From the NCBI GenBank assembly GCA_964513745.1, contig CAZEOK010000003.1, positions 1 through 64,000 on the forward strand: 64,000 nucleotides of DNA. The letters run 5' to 3'. The DNA comes from DATDCY01 sp964513745 (lineage in GTDB: Bacteria > JAUVQV01 > DATDCY01). Positions 22,875 through 31,931 of this stretch are shown one piece after another; position 1 is the stretch's first letter; each line of letters starts with the position of its first letter. Below the pieces are notes generated by a model. It was not told where the DNA came from and ran no database searches. It worked only from the letters and a program-made list of their open reading frames with translations. Made by a program: the position numbers and the translations under genes.

Positions 22875-23888
22875 TCACGGCGCCAGGGCGGCATCTGGGC
22901 GCGGCAACCGGTAGTCCCAATAATCGGGCCTTAGGACCCACGCGAGGAGGGCCGGGTCTCGTCGGACTTCCCGCCGGTGGAAGAGGTGTCCGGCGAGACG
23001 CGCCCGCTCCAGGCGCGCGAGCAGTCGGCCGCGTCTGGAGCCCACGGATCGCCACAGGCGGCGCAGGCCCCGTCCCGCCTCTTTCCAGTCCGAGCCGGCG
23101 GGGATCCTCCCGGTCGCCCTGATCTCGGCGTAGGAGTTGCATACCCCCTGGTAGAAGTACCGTTCCTCGAACGCGGCGACCGTGAGTCGTGCCGCCGGGA
23201 TCCGGTGATGAAGAAGCGCACCGGGGGCGTAGAAGGCCTTGTGTCCCCGGGCCTTCGCCTTGCGGGCCAGACCCGTCTCGCCGTCCCCCTGGTAGCGCTG
23301 CAGGTGCTTCGGCATGCAGTCGGGATGAAAGCCGCCGAGCGCGGTGAGCGTCTCTTTGCGAATCGCGAAATTCAAGCCCCAGACCCACGACGGGTCGATC
23401 TCCCGCGCACGGCTGCCGAGGTCGAGGAGGCTCAAATCACCGCAGAGCGTCTGCGCGCCGTCGCGCGACCAGAGCCACTCGAGCCACGGGGGCGGCGGGA
23501 TCTCGTAGCGCGGCAGGCTCGGCCCGCCGACGAGATGCACCGCGGGGTCCTCGAAGGCGTCGACGATCGCGCGCAGCCATGCGGGATCCAACTCGACGTC
23601 GTCGTCGATGAAGGACAGCAACTCCCCCCGTGCCTCCCGTGCCCCGCAGTGGCGCCCGGCGAGCAGACCCGGCACCGGTTCCTCGATGATGCGGGTGGCC
23701 AGATCGGGATGGGACCGGACAAGCGCCTCGGCGACCAGCCGGGTCTCGTCTGTGGAACCGTTGTCTATGACGAGCACCTCGAACCGTTCACGGGGAAAGT
23801 CAAGTAACGCAAGTGACGCAAGGGCCCGCCCGAGGGCCTCGGCGCGGTTGCGCGTGGGGACGATGACCGAGACGACGGGTGCGCTCAT
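22875..23888 (-). CDS. Family 2 glycosyltransferase
   Basis: 337 aa. VVSVIVPTRNRAEALGRALASL opens a GT-A fold. The DxD-like IDDDVELDPAW (about residue 85) binds nucleotide-sugar and metal. QGDGETGLARKAKARGHKAFYAP is the acidic acceptor-side motif of rhamnosyl/mannosyl-type GT2 enzymes. No membrane segment, so it acts on lipid-linked acceptors at the inner face. It overlaps the preceding methyltransferase stop by 4 bp (ATGA), so the two are translationally coupled. First gene of the surface-polysaccharide region. Confidence 0.9.
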   Translation of the reverse strand: MSAPVVSVIVPTRNRAEALGRALASLALLDFPRERFEVLVIDNGSTDETRLVAEALVRSHPDLATRIIEEPVPGLLAGRHCGAREARGELLSFIDDDVELDPAWLRAIVDAFEDPAVHLVGGPSLPRYEIPPPPWLEWLWSRDGAQTLCGDLSLLDLGSRAREIDPSWVWGLNFAIRKETLTALGGFHPDCMPKHLQRYQGDGETGLARKAKARGHKAFYAPGALLHHRIPAARLTVAAFEERYFYQGVCNSYAEIRATGRIPAGSDWKEAGRGLRRLWRSVGSRRGRLLARLERARLAGHLFHRREVRRDPALLAWVLRPDYWDYRLPRPDAALAP

Positions 23889-24553
23889 CGGACGCGGTAG
23901 ACCTGCAGGTTGGGCAGTCTGGTGACCAGGTCGGCCCGTCCGGCGACGGATTCCCTGACCACCCGCTGGACGCCCTCGGCCCACTCGGTGTCGTGGAAGG
24001 CGACGAGCGATCCCGGGCGCAGCAGCGTGGAGTAGAGCTCCCAGTCGCGCGCGACCGCCTCGTGGTTGTGGTCGCCGTCGATGAAGAGGAAATCGCAGCA
24101 GGGCGCCGCCGCGCGCACCCGGGGGAAGGCTTCGTGGCTCCATGCCCGGAACTCGACGATCCTGTCCCGGTACGGCGCCGTGTTCTCGCGAAACTCGGCG
24201 TGCGTGTCGCGCGGCTGGGCGTCGGTGTCGGTGGGGACGTAGGCCATGGCGTCGTTGCCCCAGGTGTCGATGCACAGGATGCGCGAGCGCGCCGACACGG
24301 CGTGCGCGATGAAGCAGGTGCTGGCGCCGAGGTAGGAGCCGATCTCGATGCAGACCGCCGCCGCGGGCAGTCGGCGCAGGGTTCTGTGGAGGAGGCATTT
24401 TTCTGCGACGCTCAGGTGCGTGAAGATTCTGTTCTCCCGGTGCAGGCGGTGCGCCGCGATATAGAGCGGGCAGAGCAGGTCGCGTGTTCTGAACCAGAGA
24501 CCCTCACGCACCCGCCGGAGGCCGATGTTTCGGAGGAGGTGGGGCGTGCTCAT
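23885..24553 (-). CDS. Class I SAM-dependent methyltransferase (Methyltransf_24 type)
   Basis: 222 aa. Motif I reads VCIEIGSYLGASTCFIA, with the acidic end of strand 2 in ILCIDTWG and LFIDGDHNHEAVARDWELY. This IDGDHxYE/H pattern is shared by O-methyltransferases and cephalosporin-hydroxylase-like enzymes often found in polysaccharide clusters. The substrate is probably a sugar or glycan end (inference). Its start overlaps the stop of a small upstream ORF by 4 bp. Confidence 0.85.
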   Translation of the reverse strand: MSTPHLLRNIGLRRVREGLWFRTRDLLCPLYIAAHRLHRENRIFTHLSVAEKCLLHRTLRRLPAAAVCIEIGSYLGASTCFIAHAVSARSRILCIDTWGNDAMAYVPTDTDAQPRDTHAEFRENTAPYRDRIVEFRAWSHEAFPRVRAAAPCCDFLFIDGDHNHEAVARDWELYSTLLRPGSLVAFHDTEWAEGVQRVVRESVAGRADLVTRLPNLQVYRVR

Positions 24554-24660
24554 GGGACCCGATGAAACCGCAGGCGCGGCAGCCCGGCGCGAGTGTCCCG
24601 GGGCGGAGCTTCCGAGACCTGTTCGGCGGAGGCCCTGGTGTCATCGTCCCTTGTCTTCAT
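24550..24660 (-). CDS. Small coupled ORF upstream of the methyltransferase (possible leader peptide)
   Basis: 36 codons beginning MKTRDDDTRASAE. An AAGG box stands just before the ATG (GGGGAGGCGGGAAGGCCC). The stop overlaps the methyltransferase start as ATGA, the coupling geometry used throughout this region. The peptide is Arg/Asp-rich and resembles nothing I recognise; it may be a short translated leader or a small protein. Confidence 0.4.
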   Translation of the reverse strand: MKTRDDDTRASAEQVSEAPPRDTRAGLPRLRFHRVP

Positions 24661-24738
24661 GGGCCTTCCCGCCTCCCCTCTCGCGGCAATGAGACGGATG
24701 ATACCATGCGTCCTCGCCGGTTTCCGCGGCCCGCGCGG

Positions 24739-24768
24739 TTGACAAAGCGTTCGACACGCGAATAAATG
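24739..24768 (+). promoter_or_regulatory. Promoter of the PseG-like gene
   Basis: A perfect TTGACA (24739-24744) is followed after 18 nt by TAAATG. The leader would be about 35 nt and contains purine-rich ribosome-binding sequence before the GTG at 24809. The -10 box is poor, so strength is uncertain. Confidence 0.5.
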
Positions 24769-24808
24769 TACGCTGGACGCAGCGGGAGGGGAACGAGAGG
24801 GTGGGGAC

Positions 24809-25828
24809 GTGAGGATACTCGTCGTCTGCAAGGGCTCGAGCCAGATCGGGCTCGGTCACCTTTTTCGCACCGTCACGTTCGTGAAGGAGGCATCCCGGCG
24901 CCACGAGGTTTCCGTGATAGCCGTGCTCGAGCCGGATCTCCACGAGATCCTGCACAACATCGCGGACTGCACCACCATGGTGGAATCCGATGCCGAGGTG
25001 GTCGCCGCACTCGGGGACCGCACGCCCGATGTTGTGGTTTTCGACACAGTCACGATGGACCATCCGGCATTCATAGCCGCGGCTGCGCTCGGGAAGCTGC
25101 GCGTCTCGCTGAGCCCGGTGTTTGCCTACGCCTCGGAGATCGACCTGCTCTTCACCCGCACCGCGCGGGGAGAGAGCGCCGGCCCCACTGTCGTCTACGG
25201 TGGCCTGCAGTACTCCGTCTTCAGCGATCACTGCACGGCCATCGCCGACGAGCAGTACTTCGCCAATCTCGGGAAACCGGCGTTGCCGATCGGGCTTTGC
25301 ATGGGCGGCGCGGACGCTGCCAACAAGACGCTCGCCGTGCTGCGGTCGCTCGTGTGCCTCGAGGAGGTGTGCACCTTCTGGGTGCTGCTCGGCGAAGGCT
25401 ACCAGCATTCCTACAACGACCTCGTGAACGTCACCCGGAGCGCCCGGCGCCACGAGGTCATCCTCGCGAAGACGAACCGCTCGATGTGGAAGATCCTCGG
25501 CAACTGCGCCCTGGCGGTCCTCGCCGGCGGTCTGACGACCGTGGAGGCGATCTACGCTGGACTCCCCACGGTCAACCTCTTCGAACGTGAAGAACACCTG
25601 GACGTCATCTCGCGGGACCTCTTCGAGCGCGGCGTCTGTCTGAACGGCGGCTTCTTCCGCGAGGATTCGCTCGTCGCGCTGCGCGTTACGCTGCGGGAGC
25701 TCATGGAGCGCAAGAGCCGTCTGCTCACGATGCGCGAGAACACCAAGGGTGTCGTGGACAAACTCGGCTGCGAGAGGATTCTAGAGAAGATCGAGCTGCA
25801 CGCGAGGGAGCGGGGCGTCCGGATCTGA
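24809..25828 (+). CDS. PseG/SpsG-like nucleotide-sugar hydrolase or glycosyltransferase
   Basis: 339 aa GT-B-type protein. GTG start after GAGGGTGGGGAC. The N-terminal GLGHLFRTVTFVKEASRRH is the PseG/SpsG loop around the catalytic His. The C-terminal ILGNCALAVLAGGLTTVEAIYAGLPTV is the MurG-like nucleotide-sugar site. PseG hydrolyses UDP from a trideoxy-altrose nucleotide sugar in pseudaminic-acid synthesis; SpsG is its spore-coat relative. Together with the NeuB-like and SpsF-like genes nearby it suggests synthesis of a nonulosonate or related sugar. It is transcribed opposite to them; its stop is 4 bp from the stop of the next gene. Confidence 0.75.
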   Translation: MRILVVCKGSSQIGLGHLFRTVTFVKEASRRHEVSVIAVLEPDLHEILHNIADCTTMVESDAEVVAALGDRTPDVVVFDTVTMDHPAFIAAAALGKLRVSLSPVFAYASEIDLLFTRTARGESAGPTVVYGGLQYSVFSDHCTAIADEQYFANLGKPALPIGLCMGGADAANKTLAVLRSLVCLEEVCTFWVLLGEGYQHSYNDLVNVTRSARRHEVILAKTNRSMWKILGNCALAVLAGGLTTVEAIYAGLPTVNLFEREEHLDVISRDLFERGVCLNGGFFREDSLVALRVTLRELMERKSRLLTMRENTKGVVDKLGCERILEKIELHARERGVRI

Positions 25829-25832
25829 ATCT

Positions 25833-27659
25833 CTACTGCAGATGGGCGGAGAGAATCTCGCCGAGCGTCGGATAGCCCTCCCCGATCAGGTTTCCGCGGG
25901 TGAAGGCGCCAACCCTGCCAAGGGCCGCGTTGCGCGCCAGCGGGTCCTCGACAAGGGCGCGCGCCGCTTCCCACAGCTCCTCAGGCGTTCGCGTGACAGT
26001 GCCGGCCGCAAGGTACAGGTCGGCGTAACGATATGGCTCGGTCCGGCCGAAAAGGGGGTCTGTCCAGAAGAAGACGATCGGCTTGTGGGCGCGGGCGGCA
26101 TGGATCAGGGCTCCGCCGCAATAATTGAGAGCGATGACGAAGTCGGTCTGCCGCAGCGCATCTTCCAGGGAAACGTCCGGTGCCAGCAGCTGGACATTGG
26201 GGGCGATGTCGATCGCGGCAAACAGCTCACGGTCGGGCCAGTGGGGATGGGTCTTGATCGCGAGCGACAGCAACGAGCGGAGTCGCGGTGGGGGTGAGGC
26301 TGCGGTCCGCAGGGCGTCGCGCTGTGCGGACATGGTGATGGAAGGTGCGAGGTGCATCGGGAAACCGACCGGATTCGTCAGAACGAGGGCCCGAGCCGGC
26401 GTGGTGGCGGCGGGAAGCACCAGATTCCGCATGGGGTATTCCTCCGATGCGATGAGGTCGCGGCAGGGGATCATGCGGTCCTCCGGGGTGCCGGAGAGCC
26501 GATAGATCCTGCTGTGGATTCGCCAGTCGTAGAGGACGCGATCGGCCGCTATCTGATCGTAGGTTCTGGTGATGCCGGCCCCGTGTGGCACGGCGTAACT
26601 GGGCACCCCGCACCTCTTGGCTGCTGCGGCGGGCAGTTGCGATTCACCGTCCGGCAAGGTGCTCACCACGACCACGGCAGGGCGGGTCCGGCGCCACAGT
26701 CCGACCCAGTGGCCGAGGCTCAGTGCCAGGGTGGGCCACCGCCGCGTGCAGGATGAGACAAAAGTGGAAGCCAGGTGCTCAAGCGCTGCTTCCCACGGCT
26801 GACCGCTCGAATTCCGGCGGACCTTTGCATAGCCGTCGAGAAATTGCCGTGCCAGATGGCGCGGTGGCGCTGTCGCCGGCGGTCCTGGAGCGACTGGAAC
26901 GGCGAGCGCCGCGGCGATGGTGCCTGCCGATTTCTCGTTGCCCGATAGGAGCGCCAGGGACACCATGCCAGGATGCGTAGCCGCCAGTTCCCGGATCGCG
27001 GGAGAAAACCGGTGGACTTCACCCTCATTGAGCGCGAATACCACTCCTGCTGCGGGCAGGGCGACCTGGGTCGCTCCCGAGCGAAGGCAGCGGGAGAAGG
27101 GGCGGCACAGCGCACGGTGTGCGAGATGCCTCAGGGGTTGGCGGAGGCGCCGCGCTCCGCGGAGCATCGCATTGGAGGAGTTCACTCTGCGCAATTCGAC
27201 GCGTGTGCTGAGCAATCCCTTCCAGAGACTGCCGCAGATATCCGCCGGGTTGTAGTAGAGCGCCGGCTCCCCGGCGTGACCGTGCCAGAAGCGAAGCAGT
27301 CCGACGTTTCTCGACGCGCATGTGATCGCGAAGGCTTCCGCCAGCAGCACGTCCCTCCAGAAGTAGTACAGAGCGTGGTGGTCGAGGTCCGGCCAACAGA
27401 TGCCGTCGGCCGTGAATTCCGCCCGCGCCGTTGCGAACCATTCCCGCTCGGCGTGTGCCGCCGAGATTTTCGCCCGCAGCAGGTCCTCCACACTCAGCCA
27501 ATCATCGAGGACGGTGAAGGGCACCCCGCTTGCGATTGCTGTGCCGACTGCGGCGACATCGAGGGCCAGAACGGTACACCCTTCCTCCGGGCAGCTGCGG
27601 AGGATGCGCGCCGCGTTGCGGGGAGCCTCCCGGCCGAAGAACGCAAGAACCTTGCTCAT
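25833..27659 (-). CDS. Large capsule/surface-polysaccharide biosynthesis protein (putative GT-B)
   Basis: 608 aa from ATG 27659; an in-frame GTG at 27686 is an alternative. The C-terminal third carries surface-glycan GT-B features: GVPSYAVPHGAGITRTYDQ, then IKTHPHWPD, and ALNYCGGALIHAARAHKPIVFFW near residue 530, as in proteins that transfer or polymerise sugars such as polysialic-acid-type or CDP-glycerol-type enzymes. The N-terminal 200 residues are unassigned. The last gene of the exporter-sugar operon (Wzm > Wzt > SpsF > pyruvyl transferase > NeuB > small ORF > this). Assignment is by weak motifs plus context. Confidence 0.6.
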   Translation of the reverse strand: MSKVLAFFGREAPRNAARILRSCPEEGCTVLALDVAAVGTAIASGVPFTVLDDWLSVEDLLRAKISAAHAEREWFATARAEFTADGICWPDLDHHALYYFWRDVLLAEAFAITCASRNVGLLRFWHGHAGEPALYYNPADICGSLWKGLLSTRVELRRVNSSNAMLRGARRLRQPLRHLAHRALCRPFSRCLRSGATQVALPAAGVVFALNEGEVHRFSPAIRELAATHPGMVSLALLSGNEKSAGTIAAALAVPVAPGPPATAPPRHLARQFLDGYAKVRRNSSGQPWEAALEHLASTFVSSCTRRWPTLALSLGHWVGLWRRTRPAVVVVSTLPDGESQLPAAAAKRCGVPSYAVPHGAGITRTYDQIAADRVLYDWRIHSRIYRLSGTPEDRMIPCRDLIASEEYPMRNLVLPAATTPARALVLTNPVGFPMHLAPSITMSAQRDALRTAASPPPRLRSLLSLAIKTHPHWPDRELFAAIDIAPNVQLLAPDVSLEDALRQTDFVIALNYCGGALIHAARAHKPIVFFWTDPLFGRTEPYRYADLYLAAGTVTRTPEELWEAARALVEDPLARNAALGRVGAFTRGNLIGEGYPTLGEILSAHLQ

Positions 27660-27693
27660 CACCGGCGGGATGCGGGGTCCCTGCACGCTGCCA

Positions 27694-27837
27694 TCATCCG
27701 GGGGGCACCGGAGCCAGCCGCGGTTGGTCTTGCAGCAGTACGAGTCCCCGGTCCGCGAAAAGCTTCACGTACTCCAGAACGTGCCTGACGCGCAGGCCGC
27801 ACTGGAATCTCTCGAGTGTGAACCGCGGTATGCCCAT
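27694..27837 (-). CDS. Small hypothetical protein in the polysaccharide operon
   Basis: 47 codons starting MGIPRFTLERFQCGLRVRH with a good purine-rich ribosome site (GGGAGGAGCGAGGGG, the last block 5 nt from the ATG). It fills the otherwise empty 213 bp between the neuB-like gene and the large polysaccharide gene. The sequence is amphipathic with an HVLEYVKLFADRGLVLLQ helix. I do not recognise it; it may be the stub of a decayed larger gene. Confidence 0.4.
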   Translation of the reverse strand: MGIPRFTLERFQCGLRVRHVLEYVKLFADRGLVLLQDQPRLAPVPPG

Positions 27838-27872
27838 GGCGTCCCCTCGCTCCTCCCTTCGGAGATCGACGG

Positions 27873-28889
27873 TCAGTCCCTGGGCTGGAAGCCGATGTGG
27901 CCAACGGTGAAGGCCTCGTGCCGGGCAATGCCCTTCGTGAGCACTTTGCCGACCAGGTCGTCGCATTGGCTGGCGCTCATGGCATTCTCCGGACGGAGGA
28001 TCAGGATGTCTTCGTCGCGGATGGTTTCCCCGGCCTGCATCTCCCGAGCGGCGTACAGCGCCCGCCGGGCGCGTTTCCTCGTGGCGCGTTCAGCCTCGCC
28101 CACCTTGTCCGCGGCCTCGCGGATCGCAGCCTGCGCGGCTCGGAGATCCGAGACGTAGGTCGTCATCCCGGCCTCGTCCATGGCATGGTGGTGGTCGAAT
28201 CCCTCCTGCGCCCGGTCCCGGGTCACGTGCTTCTCGATGTAGGTCGCGCCCTTGGCGATGGCGATGGCCGCGGCGATCGCGCCCTCGGTGTGGTCCGAGA
28301 AGCCGACAGGGAAGCCGAATCGCGAAGCGAGGACATCGATGAAGGAGAGGTTCGTCTCCTCGAGTCGCGCAGGGTAGACCGAGACACAGTGCATGAGCAC
28401 GAGGTCGTGAAAGCCGGTCCTCAGGATCTCCCGCACCGAGAACTCGATCTCCGCGAGCGACGACATCCCGGTCGAGAGGATCATCCTCACGCCCTTCTCC
28501 GCCACCTGCCGCAAGAAGCGCACGTTGTTCAGGTCGGTGGAGGCGACCTTGACGTATGCGGGTTGCAGGGAGCAGAGCAGCTCGAGGCCGCGCCGGTCGA
28601 AGACCGACGCGCTGAAATCAAGCCCGAGCTCGCGGGCGCGATCCGCGAGCTGGCGGTAGGCGTCGTCGGGCAGCATGAAGCGGCGGCGCATCGCGACGAC
28701 CTCGCGGATGTCGTAGTGGCCGTACTCGTAGTCGCCCGGCAGATAGAGCTCGTCTGGATCGATGATCTGGAACTTGACCGAGTCCGCGCCCGCGCGGCTC
28801 GCGAGATCGATCAGCCGCAGCGCCTCGTCGAGGCTGCCGTTGTGGTTGGCGCCGGCTTCGGCGATCACGTGGGTGTTGGCCGGGCGCAT
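27873..28889 (-). CDS. NeuB family sialic acid/nonulosonate synthase-like protein
   Basis: 338 aa. An N-terminal TIM barrel (HVIAEAGANHNGSLDEALRLID, GADSVKFQ, VKVASTDLNN, ILSTGMSSLAEI, HCVSVYPA, GFSDHTEGAIAAAIAIAKGATYIEKHVT) is followed by a C-terminal SAF/antifreeze-like domain (RRALYAAREMQAGETIRDEDI). This matches N-acetylneuraminate, pseudaminate and legionaminate synthases and SpsE, which condense PEP with an N-acetyl hexose. The exact sugar cannot be read from sequence. Six bp after the pyruvyl transferase stop. Confidence 0.92.
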   Translation of the reverse strand: MRPANTHVIAEAGANHNGSLDEALRLIDLASRAGADSVKFQIIDPDELYLPGDYEYGHYDIREVVAMRRRFMLPDDAYRQLADRARELGLDFSASVFDRRGLELLCSLQPAYVKVASTDLNNVRFLRQVAEKGVRMILSTGMSSLAEIEFSVREILRTGFHDLVLMHCVSVYPARLEETNLSFIDVLASRFGFPVGFSDHTEGAIAAAIAIAKGATYIEKHVTRDRAQEGFDHHHAMDEAGMTTYVSDLRAAQAAIREAADKVGEAERATRKRARRALYAAREMQAGETIRDEDILILRPENAMSASQCDDLVGKVLTKGIARHEAFTVGHIGFQPRD

Positions 28890-28895
28890 GGCTGG

Positions 28896-29963
28896 CTAGC
28901 GGCCGAGGACGAGCCGGGCATACCGTGTGCAGCCGTCGAGCAGCGCCGCCCTGAGCTCGCACCAGGTCCCGCGCCTGAGGGCGGCGATGGTGGTCTCGTG
29001 GTCCACCCGGGCGTCGAGCCTGCGGGCCACGTCGCCCGGGACGTCGCCGGCGAGCATGTCGACATTCCAGGCGCCGAGCCCCACCGTCTCGATGGCGCTG
29101 CGGCCCCGTTCGTCGTAGCTGACGGGTATTGCGAAGGTCCCGAGCGCGAGGCAGGGCAGGAAGGAGTGGAGGCGGTAGGTGACGTTCAGCCGGGCGTTCT
29201 TGAGCAGGGTGAGGTAGGTAAACACGTCCTCTGTGTAGGCGTACTCGATCCCCCGAAAAGAGGCGGCGAACGGGATGTCGCGGTGGTCGTGGCAGAGGAG
29301 CTTCACCTGAGCGTATCCCCGCTGCCGTAGCAGCTCGACGGTCCGGATGATGTCCTCCCTGACCCGGTATTGCCAGGACACCGGGACGCTCATCAGGTGG
29401 GGCGCGCGGATCGAGATGAGCGCATCCGCGCCGTCCCTCTCGGCGAGGGGGTCGAAGTGTATCGGCATCTCGTCGATGAAAAGCGACGGGCAGCCGCAGA
29501 CGAGGCTCGAGCACCCGATGCTCTCGAGGTAGTCCCGGGTCGCGACGTCACGCACGAGGGAGAGGTCGGCACGGTCGTTGAGGGACCTGATCAGCTCGTC
29601 CGGCATGACGTTGGTCCGGTCGACGAGTCGCAGGTCGCGGTTGTAGATCCTGCCGCGGGCGAGGCTGAACAGGAGCAGGGGCACCTCAAGCGCCCGCAGC
29701 GCGGTCGGGTTGATCTCGATCTCGCCGTTCTCGTAGAGATTGCCGCCGCCGACGATCAGCCCGCCGCCGAACTGGTTGATCTCGTAGACGGTCTGGGCGG
29801 TGATGCCGGCCTTCCGGTGGGTCTCGTACTTGCCCGTGGCAGGCAGCGAGATCAGGTTGACGGCCTCGCCGAACGCCTGCCGCACGAAGTGCTTCAGCCC
29901 GAGAAAGATGACATCGTTGCCGATGTTGAACCCTTTCGGGCGGATGCAGTAGAGGTTAACCAC
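28896..29963 (-). CDS. Polysaccharide pyruvyl transferase family protein
   Basis: 355 aa. The start GFNIGNDVIFLGLKHFVR, the mid GGGLIVGGGNLYENGE (donor loop) and the late NARLNVTYRLHSFLPCLALGTFAIPVSYDERG fit the PF04230 family, which adds ketal pyruvate from PEP to sugars of exopolysaccharides. Cytoplasmic. GTG start at 29963 overlaps the SpsF-like stop by 8 bp; GGAGG lies 12-13 nt upstream. Confidence 0.88.
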   Translation of the reverse strand: MVNLYCIRPKGFNIGNDVIFLGLKHFVRQAFGEAVNLISLPATGKYETHRKAGITAQTVYEINQFGGGLIVGGGNLYENGEIEINPTALRALEVPLLLFSLARGRIYNRDLRLVDRTNVMPDELIRSLNDRADLSLVRDVATRDYLESIGCSSLVCGCPSLFIDEMPIHFDPLAERDGADALISIRAPHLMSVPVSWQYRVREDIIRTVELLRQRGYAQVKLLCHDHRDIPFAASFRGIEYAYTEDVFTYLTLLKNARLNVTYRLHSFLPCLALGTFAIPVSYDERGRSAIETVGLGAWNVDMLAGDVPGDVARRLDARVDHETTIAALRRGTWCELRAALLDGCTRYARLVLGR

Positions 29964-30648
29964 GGTGCAGGCCCAGCCTCCGGTAGGTGCGGACGATTTC
30001 CTCCACGGATGGGGTCTCGTTCCGGCTCAGGCCGGCGAGGAGCTTCTCCAGGATTTCCCGGTCTTCGGGGGTGTCGACGACGAGGCGGACGTCGTGGTCG
30101 TTGCCATGCGTGTAAGTGTAGAAATAAGCGCGGCATTTGTCCATGTTCTCGTAGAACCACGCCGTGATGTGCTCTCGCTGGTGCGGATTGAACCCGGGGC
30201 AGCGGGAGATGAAGACGTCCGACCGCAGGGCCTCGAGGCTGATGCCGTAGGGAAACGCGCGGGGCACGAGGTTGGTGACGAAGTCGTAGCCGCCTCCCTC
30301 GAGGATGGAGAATCCGGCGGAGATGAGCCCCTTGTTCGGGAAGGGGCTGTCGCCGTTCACCCGCGCGAACAGGTCGATCCCGTGGCGCTCGAGGCAGTCC
30401 CCGACCCGCCGTGCGACGTCATCGCAGGCGCCCCGGAAGCAGGCGATCCCGGCCCGCTCGGCCACCGCGGCGAGCGGGTCGTCGAGCGGCCGGTCCGTCG
30501 TGGCGAGTATGACCGCGAAGCCCGCGGCGGGGTGCAGGGCGTCGATGCACCGCTCGAGGAGCGTCTTTCCGGCCAGCGGTGCGAGGGCTTTGCCGGGAAA
30601 CCGGCGGGAATCGAGGCGCGACAGGATGACGGCGGCTTTCCGGCTCAT
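29956..30648 (-). CDS. SpsF-like acylneuraminate cytidylyltransferase family protein
   Basis: 230 aa. AAVILSRLDSRRFPGKALAPLAGKTLLERCIDAL is the nucleotide-binding start of CMP-nonulosonate and CMP-Kdo synthetases and of SpsF. FARVNGDSPFPN carries the metal-binding Asp, and HQREHITAWFYEN resembles SpsF more than NeuA. Expected to activate a sugar as its CMP derivative for the exported polymer. The stop of the Wzt gene is only 3 bp upstream. Confidence 0.88.
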   Translation of the reverse strand: MSRKAAVILSRLDSRRFPGKALAPLAGKTLLERCIDALHPAAGFAVILATTDRPLDDPLAAVAERAGIACFRGACDDVARRVGDCLERHGIDLFARVNGDSPFPNKGLISAGFSILEGGGYDFVTNLVPRAFPYGISLEALRSDVFISRCPGFNPHQREHITAWFYENMDKCRAYFYTYTHGNDHDVRLVVDTPEDREILEKLLAGLSRNETPSVEEIVRTYRRLGLHRG

Positions 30649-30651
30649 CGC

Positions 30652-31926
30652 TCAGGAGGTCCCGAGGCTTTGAATCGTCCACAGGCTCTTGCGGTAGGCG
30701 CCGCCGGATCGCGAGACGTTCGAGAAGTCCAGGGCGCGCCCCGTGTCCTTGCTCTGGATGACCGTGAAGTCCAGAGCCGCCTCGACGAAGTCGTCAACGC
30801 CCTCGTGCACGGCATGCCGCAGCCACACGGTCAAAGTGTACTCGCCGGGGTAGAGCGTCAGCTGCGGCACCCGGATGCGGAAGGAGCAGGTCCCGGGCTC
30901 GAACGTTCGCGGGTCGTTCTCCCACGTGGAGGGGAAGTGGTGGAGCCGCGTCCCGGAAACTGTCGAAATGCAGAAGCCGATCTCCGGGTTGCGCAGGCGC
31001 TGGGTGAACCGGACGGTGAGTTCCGCCCCGAAGTCGCTCCCGAATTCGAACGTGTCGGCGACCGCCCCGTCGCCGGCGAGCGTGGCGAGCGTCAGCAGTT
31101 CGCCGTAGCGGCGGCTGCCGTGGCGTTCGAAGGTGGCGCCTGCGACCGAGAAGTCCGCGGTGCCGCGCCCCGTGATCCGGTTCTCCAGGTAGCGCCGGAC
31201 CGCCTCGGCGGCGCTCCCGTGGAAGGCGGTCGTCCCGCCGCTGAGAAGCAGCCCCTGCGCGCAGAGCGTGTTCACCGCTCCCATGCTGTGGCTGACGAAG
31301 ATGACGGTCCGGCCCGAGTCGCTCAGGTCGCGCATCCGGCCGAGGCACTTCCTCTGGAATTCGGCGTCGCCCACCGCGAGGACCTCGTCGACGAGCAGGA
31401 TCTCCGTCTCGAGGTGCGCCGCCACCGCAAAGGCCAGGCGCACGTACATGCCGCTGGAGTAGCGCTTGACCGGCGTGTCGACGAAGGGCTCGACGCCCGC
31501 GAACGCGACGATGCTGTCGACCGCGCTGCAGACCTCGCGCCGCGACATCCCGAGAATCGCGCCGTTGAGGAAGATGTTCTCCTTGCCGGTGAGTTCGGGG
31601 TGAAACCCGGTCCCGACCTCGAGGAGGCTCGCCACGCGCCCGCGCAGGCGCGCCTCCCCCTCGGTGGGGTCGGTGACCCGGGCGAGGATCTTCAGCAGCG
31701 TGCTCTTGCCGGCTCCGTTGCGCCCGATGACCCCGAGGGTGGTGCCGGCCCCGACCGCGAAGGAGACGTCACGCAGCGCCCACAGGGTCTCGCGCCTGGC
31801 GGCCGGCGGGCCCGGGAGGACGCCGCGCACGGAGCGCGCCAGGCTCTCGCGCAGCGTGCGGTACGGGAGGCGTTCCCCGAGGAGGTAGCGCTTGCCGAGG
31901 CCACTGACGGTGATGACGGGCGCCAT
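30652..31926 (-). CDS. Wzt-like ABC transporter ATPase with C-terminal glycan-binding domain
   Basis: 424 aa from ATG 31926; longer frames overlap the permease gene. ATPase domain (residues 1-250): Walker A GRNGAGKS, signature YSSGMYVRLAFAVA, Walker B ILLVDEVLAVGD. Residues about 275-420 form an extra beta-sandwich resembling the Wzt C-domain that recognises the finished O-polysaccharide end before export, so the locus probably exports a polymer with a specific terminal modification, perhaps the pyruvyl or methyl groups made here. Five bp after the permease stop. Confidence 0.92.
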   Translation of the reverse strand: MAPVITVSGLGKRYLLGERLPYRTLRESLARSVRGVLPGPPAARRETLWALRDVSFAVGAGTTLGVIGRNGAGKSTLLKILARVTDPTEGEARLRGRVASLLEVGTGFHPELTGKENIFLNGAILGMSRREVCSAVDSIVAFAGVEPFVDTPVKRYSSGMYVRLAFAVAAHLETEILLVDEVLAVGDAEFQRKCLGRMRDLSDSGRTVIFVSHSMGAVNTLCAQGLLLSGGTTAFHGSAAEAVRRYLENRITGRGTADFSVAGATFERHGSRRYGELLTLATLAGDGAVADTFEFGSDFGAELTVRFTQRLRNPEIGFCISTVSGTRLHHFPSTWENDPRTFEPGTCSFRIRVPQLTLYPGEYTLTVWLRHAVHEGVDDFVEAALDFTVIQSKDTGRALDFSNVSRSGGAYRKSLWTIQSLGTS

Positions 31927-31931
31927 CGCGG

